A DNA stretch of 64,000 bases from Devosia sp. (GCF_014860165.1 NZ_JACZKG010000058.1:1-64000), one strand, 5' to 3'; positions 24,359 through 32,882 are shown, numbered from the stretch's first letter. Made by a program: numbers and translations. Notes: generated by a model not told the origin, from the letters alone.

Positions 24359-25855
24359 ATGCGCAGCATCGGCCATTTCATCGACGGCGTCGAAACATCG
24401 GGCAACAGCGCCGAATTCCAGGACGTGTTCAATCCTGCAACGGGCGAGGTACAGGCGCGCGTGGCCCTTGCCACCGAGGCGGACCTGAACGCCGCCGTGG
24501 CTTCGGCCGCCGCCGCCCAGCCCAAGTGGGCCGCCACCAATCCGCAGCGCCGCGCCCGCGTGTTCTTCAACTTCGTGGCGCTGATCAATCGCGACATGGA
24601 TGCGCTGGCCGAACTGCTGAGCGCCGAGCATGGCAAGACCGTCGAGGACGCCAAGGGCGATATCCTGCGCGGGCTGGAAGTGGCCGAATTCGTGGCGGGC
24701 GCACCGCACCTGCTCAAGGGCGAGTTCACCGATGGAGCCGGGCCGGGGATCGACATGTATTCCATGCGCCAGGCTGTCGGTATTGGCGCGGGCATCACGC
24801 CGTTCAACTTTCCGGCCATGATCCCGCTCTGGATGCTGTCGCCGGCCATCGCCGCCGGCAATGCCTTCATCCTCAAGCCATCGGAGCGGGACCCGTCGGT
24901 GCCGGTACGGCTGGCACAGCTGGCTATCGAGGCCGGGCTGCCCAAGGGCGTGCTCAACGTCGTTCACGGCGGCAAGTCGGTGGTCGACGGCATCCTGCAC
25001 CACGAGCAGATCGGCGCCGTGAGCTTTGTGGGTTCGACGCCGATCGCCCGCTATGTCTATGCAACGGCCGCCTCCGAGGGCAAGCGCGTGCAGGCTTTCG
25101 GCGGGGCCAAGAACCACATGATCATCATGCCCGACGCGGACATGGAAAAGGCTGCCGACGCGCTGATGGGGGCCGGCTACGGCTCGGCCGGCGAACGCTG
25201 CATGGCGGTTTCGGTTGCCGTACCTGTCGGCAAGGAGACGGCCGATCGCATCGTTGCTGCTCTCAAGCCGCGCATCGAGAAGCTCAAGGTGGGTCCGGCG
25301 ACCGACAAGGCATCCGAAATGGGCCCCGTCATCACCAAGGCGTCCAAGGATCGTATCGCGGCGCTGGTGGAATCCGGCATCGCCCAAGGCGCGACCCTGG
25401 CGGTCGATGGACGCGGGTTCACGCTGCAGGGCTATGAGAACGGCTATTTCGTCGGGCCAAGCCTGTTCGACAATGTCACATCAGAGATGGACATCTACAA
25501 GGAAGAGATATTCGGGCCGGTGCTGTCGGTCGTCCGCGCCAAGACCTATGAGGACGCGCTCAAGCTGACCATGGACAATCCCTATGGCAATGGCACGGCG
25601 ATCTTCACCCGCGACGGGGACGCGGCGCGGGACTTCGCGGCGCGGGTCAATATCGGCATGGTCGGTATCAATGTGCCCGTGCCGGTGCCGCTGGCCTATC
25701 ACAGCTTTGGCGGCTGGAAGGCGAGTGCCTTCGGCGACCTCAACCAGCATGGTACGGACGCGATCAAGTTCTGGACCAGGACCAAGACTGTGACCGCGCG
25801 CTGGCCATCGGGCATCAAGGATGGCGCCGAATTCCAGATGCCGACCATGAAATAG
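24359..25855 (+). CDS. iolA: Methylmalonate-semialdehyde dehydrogenase (CoA-acylating)
   Basis: The 498-residue protein is of the aldehyde dehydrogenase superfamily: GITPFNFPAMIPLWM, SFVGSTPIARYVY (NAD-binding turn), GSAGERCMAVSVAV with the catalytic Cys, and a terminal IKDGAEFQMPTMK phrase common in MmsA. Glu in NGxxxExx is replaced by the family-typical pattern, in line with CoA- rather than water-dependent acyl release. It converts malonate semialdehyde to acetyl-CoA, closing the inositol pathway, and also serves valine breakdown. AGGGAGA precedes the ATG. The divergent LysR gene is a likely regulator. Confidence 0.88.
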   Translation: MRSIGHFIDGVETSGNSAEFQDVFNPATGEVQARVALATEADLNAAVASAAAAQPKWAATNPQRRARVFFNFVALINRDMDALAELLSAEHGKTVEDAKGDILRGLEVAEFVAGAPHLLKGEFTDGAGPGIDMYSMRQAVGIGAGITPFNFPAMIPLWMLSPAIAAGNAFILKPSERDPSVPVRLAQLAIEAGLPKGVLNVVHGGKSVVDGILHHEQIGAVSFVGSTPIARYVYATAASEGKRVQAFGGAKNHMIIMPDADMEKAADALMGAGYGSAGERCMAVSVAVPVGKETADRIVAALKPRIEKLKVGPATDKASEMGPVITKASKDRIAALVESGIAQGATLAVDGRGFTLQGYENGYFVGPSLFDNVTSEMDIYKEEIFGPVLSVVRAKTYEDALKLTMDNPYGNGTAIFTRDGDAARDFAARVNIGMVGINVPVPVPLAYHSFGGWKASAFGDLNQHGTDAIKFWTRTKTVTARWPSGIKDGAEFQMPTMK

Positions 25856-25862
25856 AAACGGA

Positions 25863-25889
25863 GTTGGGACGCTGGCCTAGCGTCCCAAC
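25863..25889. terminator. Bidirectional terminator hairpin between iolA and the kinase
   Basis: GTTGGGACGCT (25863-25873) and AGCGTCCCAAC (25879-25889) are perfect arms with a 5-base loop. The stem overlaps the kinase stop codon and separates two converging genes. No clear T-run is present. Confidence 0.6.
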
Positions 25890-27598
25890 AACAGCGTCAG
25901 CAGCACGGCGACTGTGCCCGCCAATGCGAGGCAGAGCAGTTGCCAGAACAGCACCGGGTTGCGGACCAGCAGGGAGCGTGGCGGCATGGCGGCGAAGGCT
26001 GGATTGGGATGGCGGAGGTCGTAGATGAACTCCGACAGTGCCTCGTAGCGCTGTGCTGGGTCGGGGTGGACGGCCTTTTCGATTGCGCGATCGACCCATT
26101 CGGGGATGCGATCGGCGGGTGCGGTCTGATAGCGCAGACGGGTGAGGTTGCTGCGATTGCGCAGCATTGCCGCATCGGCGCCGTAGGGTAGCTGTCCCGT
26201 CAGCATCTGGTAGGCAATGACGCCAAGGGAGAACTGGTCGGAGCGGTCGGTGCCGGTGTCGCCGATGCGGTATTCCGGCGCCGCATATTGCACGGTGCCG
26301 AGCAGGGCTTCGTTCTCCACCGGCTGGGCCTCGACCACGCCGGCCACCTTGGTGGAGCCGAAGTCGATGATGACAACCGTGCCGGTCCTGTCGATCATGA
26401 TGTTGTCGGGGCGCAGGTCCTGGTGCACCATTTCCTGGCGATGGAAGGCGTTGAGGCCACGGGCGATCTGCTCGACCAGATCGCGCACTGCGTTGAGATC
26501 CGGGCGCGGATTGTCGGTCATCCACTGGGTGAGGGTCTGCCCATCGACATATTCGGTGGCGAGATAGAGGTAGTGACGTTTGCGGTCCTGCTGGTGGATG
26601 CGCAGGGCATGCGGCGTATTGAGACGCCGGGCAATCCACTCCTCCATCATGAAGCGACGGAGGAATGTCGGGTCGTCGCGCATGTCGAGACCCGGAACCT
26701 TGATCACGGCGACGCGGCCATCGGTGTTGTCCTGGGCTAGAAAGACCTGGCTGCGGCCATTGGCGTGCAGGGGGCGCAGGATGCGGTAGCCGTCGAAATC
26801 GGTGCCGGGCTCGATGGGTGGGGGAAGTGGCAGGTCGGCGGACTGACCGAGGAAGTCGGCGGCCTCGCCGCCGGGCAGGGCATCGATGCGGGCGATCTGG
26901 ATGGTGAGATTGTCAGTGCTGCCATTGCCGAGGGCACGCGTGACAATGTGCCGGGCGGCGGCGTCGAGATCGTCGGGATGATCCTCGATGGCCTCGGCGA
27001 CAATGGCGCCATCGACATGTTCGTGGACGCCGTCGGTGGTGAGCACGAAGATATCGCCGACCCCGACCGGGACGCTGCGGTAATCGACCTCGACATTGCC
27101 ACCAATGCCGAGGGCGCGGCCCAGATAGAAGCGGTCTGCGCCGGCGGCGATACGGTGGTCCACCGTCAGTTGCTCGAGTGAGCGGCCGGCGAGCCGGTAG
27201 ATGCGGGAATCGCCGATGTGGAAGATGTGGGCGGCGCGCGATTTCAGCACCAGCACGCTCAGGGTGCAGACATAGCCGCTATCGACATCATCGGCCTGGC
27301 GGGCGCGGGTCTGGGCGTGGAGCCAGGCATTGGTGGCCGAGATGACGCGGTGGGCCGATGTCTTGACCGGCCAGGAGTCGGATGTGTCGTAATAGTCGGC
27401 GAGGAAGCTCTTGATCGCCGTCTGGGCGGCGATGGAACTGACGTCGCTGCTGGAGATCCCGTCAGCCAGGGCGATGGCTATGCCCTTGAGGTCGAGCGCC
27501 GGTTGGGTCGGGATCAGCGCGCCATAGAAATCCTGATTGGCCGGCTTGAGACCCTTGTCGGAGTGTTGTCCGAGGGAAATGGCGAGGCTGGCGCTCAT
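25877..27598 (-). CDS. Fused PP2C phosphatase / Ser-Thr protein kinase, membrane anchored
   Basis: The 573-residue protein starts at ATG 27598 behind CAGGAGCC. Residues 1-240 are PP2C-like (IALADGISSSDVSS, VFVLTTDGVHEHV and NLTIQIARID with metal-binding Asp). Residues about 270-530 are a eukaryotic-type kinase: MVHQDLRPDNIMI (catalytic loop), IDFGSTKVAG (DFG), an APEYRIG-like activation end and DQFSLGVIAYQMLTG. The C-terminus has one membrane segment, WQLLCLALAGTVAVLLTLLLG. It is last in the nirB-nirD-transporter operon. Such fusions recur beside nitrite assimilation genes in proteobacteria, but their targets are not known to me. Opposing activities in one chain imply self-resetting control. 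Confidence 0.85.
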   Translation of the reverse strand: MSASLAISLGQHSDKGLKPANQDFYGALIPTQPALDLKGIAIALADGISSSDVSSIAAQTAIKSFLADYYDTSDSWPVKTSAHRVISATNAWLHAQTRARQADDVDSGYVCTLSVLVLKSRAAHIFHIGDSRIYRLAGRSLEQLTVDHRIAAGADRFYLGRALGIGGNVEVDYRSVPVGVGDIFVLTTDGVHEHVDGAIVAEAIEDHPDDLDAAARHIVTRALGNGSTDNLTIQIARIDALPGGEAADFLGQSADLPLPPPIEPGTDFDGYRILRPLHANGRSQVFLAQDNTDGRVAVIKVPGLDMRDDPTFLRRFMMEEWIARRLNTPHALRIHQQDRKRHYLYLATEYVDGQTLTQWMTDNPRPDLNAVRDLVEQIARGLNAFHRQEMVHQDLRPDNIMIDRTGTVVIIDFGSTKVAGVVEAQPVENEALLGTVQYAAPEYRIGDTGTDRSDQFSLGVIAYQMLTGQLPYGADAAMLRNRSNLTRLRYQTAPADRIPEWVDRAIEKAVHPDPAQRYEALSEFIYDLRHPNPAFAAMPPRSLLVRNPVLFWQLLCLALAGTVAVLLTLLLGR

Positions 27599-27658
27599 GA
27601 GGCTCCTGGACTGAACAGGCGCCCCGCCATGCGGGACGCCTGTCACAGTGTGTGTAGC

Positions 27659-28492
27659 CTATTCGGCGGGAGCATACTTGAGCGAAGCAGCGCGCTGCGT
27701 GGCTCGGCTACCATGGGTGGCGTAGAGCGCCAGCCCGACAAAGGCGAGGCCGCCGACCATGTTGCCGATGACCGTGGGGATTTCGTTCCAGATCAGGTAG
27801 TCCATGATCGAGAACTGGCCGCCCAGCATGATGCCCGAGGGGAAGAGGTACATGTTCACGATGGAATGCTCGAAGCCCATGTAGAAGAACAACATGATGG
27901 GCATCCACATGCCGATGACCTTGCCGGATACCGAGGTCGACATCATGGCGGCGACGACGCCGGTCGAAACCATCCAGTTGCAGAGCACGCCACGGATGAA
28001 CAGGGTCAGCATGCCGGCGGCGCCATGGGCGGCATAGCCGACGGTGCGGCCTTCGCCGATATGGCCGATCTTTTCGCCGATGGCATCGGGCGCCTGGCTG
28101 AAGCCGAAGGTGAAGATGATGGCCATCATCACCGCAACCGTGAAGGCGCCGGCGAAATTGCCGGTGAACACCAGACCCCAGTTGCGCAGCACGCCCGCCA
28201 GGGTGACGCCGGGGCGCTTGTCGATGAGGGCGAGGGGCACGAGCGTCATGACGCCCGTCAGCAGGTCGAAGCCCATGAGGTAGAGCAGGCAGAAGCCGAC
28301 CGGGAACAGGATGGCGCCGGCCAGCGGCTGGCCGGTCTGCACGTTGATGGTGATGGCGAAGGCCGCAGCGAGCGCCAGGATGGCGCCGGCCATATAGGCG
28401 CGGATCAGCGTGTCGCGGGTGGACATGAAGACCTTTGCCTCACCGGCGTCGATCATCTTGGTCACAAATTCTGAAGGTATGACGTAGGCCAT
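27659..28492 (-). CDS. nirC: Formate/nitrite transporter family protein
   Basis: The 277-residue protein has about six membrane segments of the FNT family, with signatures AGAILALAAAFAI, a mid-protein FIRGVLCNWMV and SGKVIGMWMPIMLFFYMGFEHSIVNM with the central His/Asn region. Position directly after nirB and nirD indicates nitrite import (NirC type), though formate cannot be excluded by sequence alone. A 9-bp hairpin lies just upstream of its GGGAG ribosome-binding site. Confidence 0.85.
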   Translation of the reverse strand: MAYVIPSEFVTKMIDAGEAKVFMSTRDTLIRAYMAGAILALAAAFAITINVQTGQPLAGAILFPVGFCLLYLMGFDLLTGVMTLVPLALIDKRPGVTLAGVLRNWGLVFTGNFAGAFTVAVMMAIIFTFGFSQAPDAIGEKIGHIGEGRTVGYAAHGAAGMLTLFIRGVLCNWMVSTGVVAAMMSTSVSGKVIGMWMPIMLFFYMGFEHSIVNMYLFPSGIMLGGQFSIMDYLIWNEIPTVIGNMVGGLAFVGLALYATHGSRATQRAASLKYAPAE

Positions 28493-28503
28493 TTTTACTC
28501 CCT

Positions 28504-28524
28504 GCCGCAGGCACCGCCTGCGGC
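28504..28524 (-). promoter_or_regulatory. Hairpin before the nitrite transporter start
   Basis: GCCGCAGGC (28504-28512) and GCCTGCGGC (28516-28524) form a perfect 9-bp stem in the nirD-nirC gap, ending about four bases before GGGAG. It may stabilise the upstream message or modulate initiation of nirC. Confidence 0.5.
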
Positions 28525-28549
28525 TCCTTATTGACGGTAATGAACTAAG

Positions 28550-28882
28550 CTATTCGGCGGCGACCAGGTCGGCCGTGAACGCCATGAAAATGCGACCATC
28601 GACCAGGTCGATGGGGTAGGTCTTGACCTGGCCCTCGTCAGCGCCGAGGGCCTGGCCGGTGGTGAGGTCGAAGACCCAGTTGTGCAGCGGGCAGGTGACG
28701 GAGGCGCCGTGAACGATGCCTTCGCTGAGCGGACCATGCTTGTGCGGGCAGCGGTTTTCGATGGCGAAGACCTGGTCTTCCTGGGTGCGGAAGACCGCGA
28801 TCTTGCCGGCCGGAGTGTTGACGCAGCGCGAGCCGCGGCGGGGAATGGCGTCGATGGTGCCGATCTCGATCCAGTCGCTCAT
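28550..28882 (-). CDS. nirD: Nitrite reductase (NADH) small subunit, Rieske-type
   Basis: The 110-residue protein carries a Rieske-like [2Fe-2S] pair, CPHKHGPLSEG and CPLHNWVFDL (Cys-His and Cys-x-x-His), with a conserved IARFEDVPRR-like start region (IDAIPRRGSRCV). It partners with NirB in the assimilatory NADH nitrite reductase. It starts 11 bases after the nirB stop and is followed by nirC. Confidence 0.9.
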   Translation of the reverse strand: MSDWIEIGTIDAIPRRGSRCVNTPAGKIAVFRTQEDQVFAIENRCPHKHGPLSEGIVHGASVTCPLHNWVFDLTTGQALGADEGQVKTYPIDLVDGRIFMAFTADLVAAE

Positions 28883-28893
28883 GAAGGCTCTCC

Positions 28894-31338
28894 CTATTCT
28901 GCTGCTACGGGCATGCCGAATTCGGCCATGGCGGCGAATTCGTGCGCGTCCTTGCCGTTGACGCGCTCCTCCCAGGGGTCAATCTGGGCGAAGGTCTGCG
29001 AATAAACGAAGCGCTCGTAATAGTGACGGCGCTTTTCCTTGTCGGTGACGACATTGGCCAGGATAGACGGTGTGCCGACGCGCTTGGCCCACTTGTAGAT
29101 ACGTTCGAGATAGCGGCCCTGCTCGCGGTAGAGCTGGGTGAGGGCAACGATGATCTCGAGCGCCTCGTCCTCGGTATCGGCATGGCAGAGCAGCTCGGTG
29201 CCCTTGATGTCGAGGCCGGCGGCGCCTGCGAAGTGGATGTCGTAACCAGAGTCGACGCAGATGACGCCGATATCCTTGCAGGTGGCTTCGGCGCAGTTGC
29301 GCGGGCAGCCGGAGACGGCGAGCTTGACCTTGGCCGGGGTCCAACTGCCCCACATGAACTTCTCAAGGCGGATGCCGAGGCCGGTCGAATCCTGGGTACC
29401 GAAGCGGCACCAGTCGGAGCCGACGCAGGTCTTGACCGTGCGCAGGCCCTTGGCATAGGCGGCGCCCGAGACCATGCCGGCGGCATTGAGATCGGCCCAG
29501 ACCAGAGGCAGGTCTTCCTTCTTGACGCCCAGCAGATCGATGCGCTGGCCGCCGGTCACCTTGACCGCCGGAATGGCGAACTTGTCGGCGACATCGGCGA
29601 TGGCGCGCAGTTCCTTGGGATTGGTCATACCGCCCCACATGCGCGGAACGACGGAATAGGTGCCGTCCTTCTGGATGTTGGCGTGGACGCGCTCGTTGAT
29701 GAAGCGGGACTGACCGTCATCTTCGTATTCGCCCGGCCAATCGGAGACCAGGTAGTAGTTCAGGGCAGGGCGGCACTTGGCGCAGCCGCAGGAGGTCTTC
29801 CACTCCAGCTCCTGCATCACGGCCGGGATGGACTTGAGGCCCTTGGCGATGATCAGGCGACGGACGTCGTCATGCCCGTATTCCGTGCAAGGGCACATGG
29901 GCTGGACGGCGGCGGGATTGTAGGCGTCACCCAGGGTGACGTGGAGCAGTTGTTCGACCAGATGCGTGCAGGAACCGCAGGATGCGGAGGCTTTGGTATG
30001 GGCGCGCACGCCGTCGAGGGTGTTGAGACCCTTGCCAGTGATAGCGCCGGTGATCTTGCCTTTGCACACGCCGTTACAGCCACAGATCTCTGCCTCATCC
30101 GGCAAGGCTGCAACGGCCGCCATAGGGTCCAGGGCGGCACCGCCCTGATATGCCTGGCCGAATATGAGTGTGTCGCGCATTTCGCGGGTATCGACGCCGC
30201 GCTTGAGCAGGTCGAAATACCAGGGGCCATCGGAAGTCTCGCCGTAGAGCACGGCGCCGATGATGCGGTCGTCCTTGAGCACGAGGCGCTTGTAGACGCC
30301 GGCGCTGGCATCGCGGAGCACCACTTCCTCGCGGTCCTCGGCTTCGCCGAAATCGCCAGCGGAGAAGAGGTCGATGCCGGTGACCTTGAGCTTGGTCGAG
30401 GTGACCGAGCCCTGGTAGGCGGAAGGCTGGCCGGCCAGGGTCTTGGCCAGGACTTCGCCCATTTCGTAGAGCGGAGCGACCAGGCCGTAGCAGGTGCCGC
30501 GGTGTTCGGCGCATTCGCCCAGGGCGAAGACGTGGGGGTCATCGGTGCGCAGCTGGTCGTCGACCACGATACCGCGGTTGACGGCGAGGCCGGCGGCCTT
30601 GGCAAGGCCGGAAGCCGGACGGATGCCGACGGCCATGACGACCATGGAGCAATCGATGATGGTGCCGTCGTTGAGCTCAACGCCTTCGACGCGGTCGGTG
30701 CCCAGCACCTGCTTGGTATTGGCCTTGGTGATGACTGATATACCGCGATCCTTGAAGGCCCTTTCGAGCAGGTAGCCAGCGGCGGGATCGAGCTGGCGCT
30801 CCATCAGGGTGGGCATCAGGTGGAGCACGGTGACATCCATGCCCTGCATCTTGAGGCCGGCGGCGGCTTCGAGGCCCAGCAGGCCGCCGCCGATGACCAC
30901 GACCTTGCAGCCGGGGCCGGCGGCCAGCATTTTGTCGACGTCGTCGAGGTCACGATAAGTGACGACGCCGGGCAGTTGATGGCCCGGCACGGGGGGAATG
31001 AAGGGGCTGGAGCCGGTGGCGATGACCAGCTTGTCGTAATCGGCGACGATGCCGTTGGTGGAGACGACGCGGCGGGCTTCGCGATCGATCAGCGTGACCG
31101 GCGAGGACTTGTGCAGCGTGACATTGTTGGCGGCGTACCAATCATCGCCATGGGTGATGATGTCCTCATAGGTCTTCTCGCCCGAGAGGACCGGAGAGAG
31201 CATGAGGCGGTTGTAATTGACGCGGGGTTCGGCGTTGAAGATCGTGACGTCGAACTGGCCGGGCGCGGCCTCGAACAGATGCTCGAGCATGCGCCCGGGG
31301 GCCATGCCGTTGCCGATGATGACTAACCGTTCTGCCAT
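28894..31338 (-). CDS. nirB: Assimilatory nitrite reductase (NADH) large subunit
   Basis: The start at ATG 31338 (GGAGAGA upstream) gives 814 residues, the usual NirB length. In order: FAD/NADH domains (LVIIGNGMA, VVVIGGGLLGLE, FALGECAEHRG), two BFD-type Cys clusters (CGCNGVCKG ... CGSCTHLV and SCGCAKCRPA), then the sulfite/nitrite reductase half. That half has siroheme/4Fe-4S ligands in CVGSDWCRFGTQ and SGCPRNCAEATCKD. It reduces nitrite to ammonium in the cytoplasm. The messenger starts in a long leader with a terminator hairpin and a sigma-54-like promoter. Confidence 0.93.
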   Translation of the reverse strand: MAERLVIIGNGMAPGRMLEHLFEAAPGQFDVTIFNAEPRVNYNRLMLSPVLSGEKTYEDIITHGDDWYAANNVTLHKSSPVTLIDREARRVVSTNGIVADYDKLVIATGSSPFIPPVPGHQLPGVVTYRDLDDVDKMLAAGPGCKVVVIGGGLLGLEAAAGLKMQGMDVTVLHLMPTLMERQLDPAAGYLLERAFKDRGISVITKANTKQVLGTDRVEGVELNDGTIIDCSMVVMAVGIRPASGLAKAAGLAVNRGIVVDDQLRTDDPHVFALGECAEHRGTCYGLVAPLYEMGEVLAKTLAGQPSAYQGSVTSTKLKVTGIDLFSAGDFGEAEDREEVVLRDASAGVYKRLVLKDDRIIGAVLYGETSDGPWYFDLLKRGVDTREMRDTLIFGQAYQGGAALDPMAAVAALPDEAEICGCNGVCKGKITGAITGKGLNTLDGVRAHTKASASCGSCTHLVEQLLHVTLGDAYNPAAVQPMCPCTEYGHDDVRRLIIAKGLKSIPAVMQELEWKTSCGCAKCRPALNYYLVSDWPGEYEDDGQSRFINERVHANIQKDGTYSVVPRMWGGMTNPKELRAIADVADKFAIPAVKVTGGQRIDLLGVKKEDLPLVWADLNAAGMVSGAAYAKGLRTVKTCVGSDWCRFGTQDSTGLGIRLEKFMWGSWTPAKVKLAVSGCPRNCAEATCKDIGVICVDSGYDIHFAGAAGLDIKGTELLCHADTEDEALEIIVALTQLYREQGRYLERIYKWAKRVGTPSILANVVTDKEKRRHYYERFVYSQTFAQIDPWEERVNGKDAHEFAAMAEFGMPVAAE

Positions 31339-31370
31339 CCGTGTCTCTCCACCTGCCGCCGAAGCGGCGC

Positions 31371-31439
31371 GAAAACAAAAAAAGCTGCCAACCGACCCCG
31401 CCCGGCCCGAGGACCGAAAGCGTCTGTCAGTTGGCAGCT
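31371..31439 (-). terminator. Rho-independent terminator in the nirB leader
   Basis: On the minus strand AGCTGCCAAC (complement of 31430-31439) is followed 37 bases later by GTTGGCAGCT (complement of 31383-31392), then TTTTTTTGTTTT. A 10-bp perfect stem plus T-run, about 45 bases before the nirB start on the same strand, means transcription must be read through by an antiterminator to reach nirB. Confidence 0.75.
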
Positions 31440-31450
31440 CTGCCTGAAGC

Positions 31451-31470
31451 GGCGCCCAGCTCTGGACCCC
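31451..31470 (-). promoter_or_regulatory. Stem with hexaloop AGAGCU, possible ANTAR-type target
   Basis: The minus-strand RNA GGGGUCC-AGAGCU-GGGCGCC folds with one mismatch around a six-base loop that has A in position 1 and G in position 4. That is the loop rule known for ANTAR-protein (NasR/NasT/AmiR) target hairpins. It is just upstream of the terminator. A paired first hairpin of the canonical two-stem motif was not convincingly found. Confidence 0.4.
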
Positions 31471-31507
31471 GAAATCGATGACACCCGCAGGTGCCGCAAC
31501 AGGAGTA

Positions 31508-31525
31508 ATGCACATAGTGTGCCAA
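31508..31525 (-). promoter_or_regulatory. Sigma-54-like -24/-12 promoter for nirB
   Basis: The minus strand reads TTGGCACACTATGTGCAT: GG and GC elements with exactly 10 bases between them, one mismatch from TGGCAC-N5-TTGCA. Transcription would start near 31499, giving a leader of about 160 bases. Nitrogen-control (NtrC) activation is expected for such a gene. Confidence 0.65.
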
Positions 31526-31595
31526 GCTGCGGCCGGGCGAAGTTAGGCAGTAAAAGCAGCAGCTTAGGGGAATGGAGGTAGCGCAGACCCAGCGG

Positions 31596-31622
31596 GGTTT
31601 GGGCGGGAGAGACGCCCAAACC
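31596..31622. repeat. Perfect 10-bp inverted repeat upstream of the nirB promoter
   Basis: GGTTTGGGCG (31596-31605) and CGCCCAAACC (31613-31622) are separated by 7 bases, about 70-100 bases upstream of the -24 element. It could be an activator site or a hairpin. Confidence 0.5.
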
Positions 31623-31769
31623 AACGTCAAACTGCGTAAGATTTAGGCAAGAGGCGGTTTTGCGTCGAAGGTGCACAAGCGGTGATCATAGTTGCCGGCG
31701 TGTCGAATTCGCGCTTCTTCAAACGTTGCGTCAGCAGCGCCGCATGGCGCGGGTGGATAGGAGACGACG

Positions 31770-32123
31770 ATGAAGTTCATGACAATGGTCAAGACGACCA
31801 AGGCTGACGTGGGAGCGCCGCCGATGGCGCTGATGCAGGCGATCGGCCAACTGGGGGCCGAGGCCGGCGCGGCGGGTGTGCTGGTGACGCAGGGCGGGCT
31901 GATGGGCAAGGATGAGAGCGCCTTCATCGCCATCCGCCAGGGTAAGGTTATGATCACCGATGGCCCGTTTGCGGAGAGCAAGGAACTGGTGGGCGGCTAC
32001 GCGGTCTACGATGTGCCATCCAAGGCCGAGGCGGTGGACTGGGCGACGCGGTTTGCCAAGCTCCATACCGAGCATTGGCCGGGATGGGAGGGGGAGATCG
32101 AGGTGCGGCCGATTTTCGGATAG
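31770..32123 (+). CDS. YCII-related (DGPF) domain protein
   Basis: The 117-residue protein shows the pattern MKFMTMVKTTK ... LVTQGGLMG ... ITDGPFAESKELVGGYAVYDVPSKAEAVDWA ... IEVRPIFG, typical of the YCII/DGPF superfamily (dimeric alpha-beta barrel) often encoded next to ECF sigma factors. No sigma factor gene is near here. The function of such proteins is not established. It is divergent from the nirB promoter region and followed by an inverted repeat. Confidence 0.75.
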   Translation: MKFMTMVKTTKADVGAPPMALMQAIGQLGAEAGAAGVLVTQGGLMGKDESAFIAIRQGKVMITDGPFAESKELVGGYAVYDVPSKAEAVDWATRFAKLHTEHWPGWEGEIEVRPIFG

Positions 32124-32149
32124 GGGGCCCAAGCAGCCCAAACTCCCCA

Positions 32150-32236
32150 CCGCGTTCCCTCGAGCTTGATCCGACGGTTTATTGCTGCCTGCGCCGCGTT
32201 GAGAGTGGCCCTCAGGTCAAGCCCGAGGGAACGCGG
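32150..32236. repeat. Long inverted repeat between convergent genes
   Basis: CCGCGTTCCCTCGAGCTTGA (32150-32169) and TCAAGCCCGAGGGAACGCGG (32217-32236) pair along 20 bases with one mismatch, around a 47-base centre. It lies between the ends of the 31770 and 32271 genes and probably serves as terminator or belongs to a dispersed repeat family. Confidence 0.65.
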
Positions 32237-32270
32237 CGGATGGACAAGACGCGCGGCAGGACTGTGTCGT

Positions 32271-32882
32271 TCAGTGCTGCCAGACGACGAGGCCGGCGGC
32301 AGTGGCCATCATGGCTCCGGCGGTCTTGTTGAGGCGACCCAGGGCGCGCGGGCTCTTGAACATTTCGCGGGCGGCCGAGGCCAGCCAGGCATAGCCGCAG
32401 CCGATGATCAGCAGCACGACCACCACGATGAAGGTGAGCTCGGCGAAGGCGACCGGGTTCATCTGGTCGAGCGGGATGACGGTGGGCAGAATGGCCAGAT
32501 AGAAGACAATGGTCTTGGGATTGCCCATGGTCAGCGAGAAGCCGGCGAGGAAAGTCTTCCAGCTGCCTTCGTTCTTGGGCTTCATCTGCTCGGAGCCCGG
32601 GCGAGCCGTCCAGAACTTGTAGGCAATGTAGAGCAGGTAGGCGGCGCCGGCCCAACGGATGACCACGAAGACCGGGCCGAACCAGGTGGCGATGGCGGCG
32701 AGGCCGAATACGGCAAAAACGAAATAGACCAGATCGCCGGCCAGGATGCCGAGCACCATCGGGAAAGCACCCTTGAAGCCGCCGCCCAAAGCGCGGGCAA
32801 CAACGGCTGCGACGCCGGGGCCGGGCACCAGCACAGCGATGGCATAGGCGATGGTGAAGGTGGCGAGGGTGAAGAGGTCCAT
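32271..32882 (-). CDS. LysE/RhtB family amino-acid exporter
   Basis: The start at ATG 32882 gives 203 residues with about six membrane segments. The LysE-family N-terminal phrase VPGPGVAAVVARALGGGFKGAF and the central WAGAAYLLYIAYKFWTA ... FLAGFSLTMGNPKTIVFYLAILP are clear. These exporters move basic or neutral amino acids or homoserine lactones out of the cell. The substrate is unknown. It stands alone, with no LysR partner next to it. Confidence 0.85.
   Translation of the reverse strand: MDLFTLATFTIAYAIAVLVPGPGVAAVVARALGGGFKGAFPMVLGILAGDLVYFVFAVFGLAAIATWFGPVFVVIRWAGAAYLLYIAYKFWTARPGSEQMKPKNEGSWKTFLAGFSLTMGNPKTIVFYLAILPTVIPLDQMNPVAFAELTFIVVVVLLIIGCGYAWLASAAREMFKSPRALGRLNKTAGAMMATAAGLVVWQH

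Larger units (their letters stand above)
31339..31769 (-). promoter_or_regulatory. nirB leader and promoter region, gene-free
   Basis: 430 bases lie between the divergent nirB and the 31770 gene. On the minus strand it contains, from upstream to downstream: an inverted repeat (31596-31622), a sigma-54-type promoter (31508-31525), a stem with a hexaloop (31451-31470), a terminator hairpin with T-run (31371-31439) and the nirB ribosome-binding site. No coding frame with good support is seen. Confidence 0.6.
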
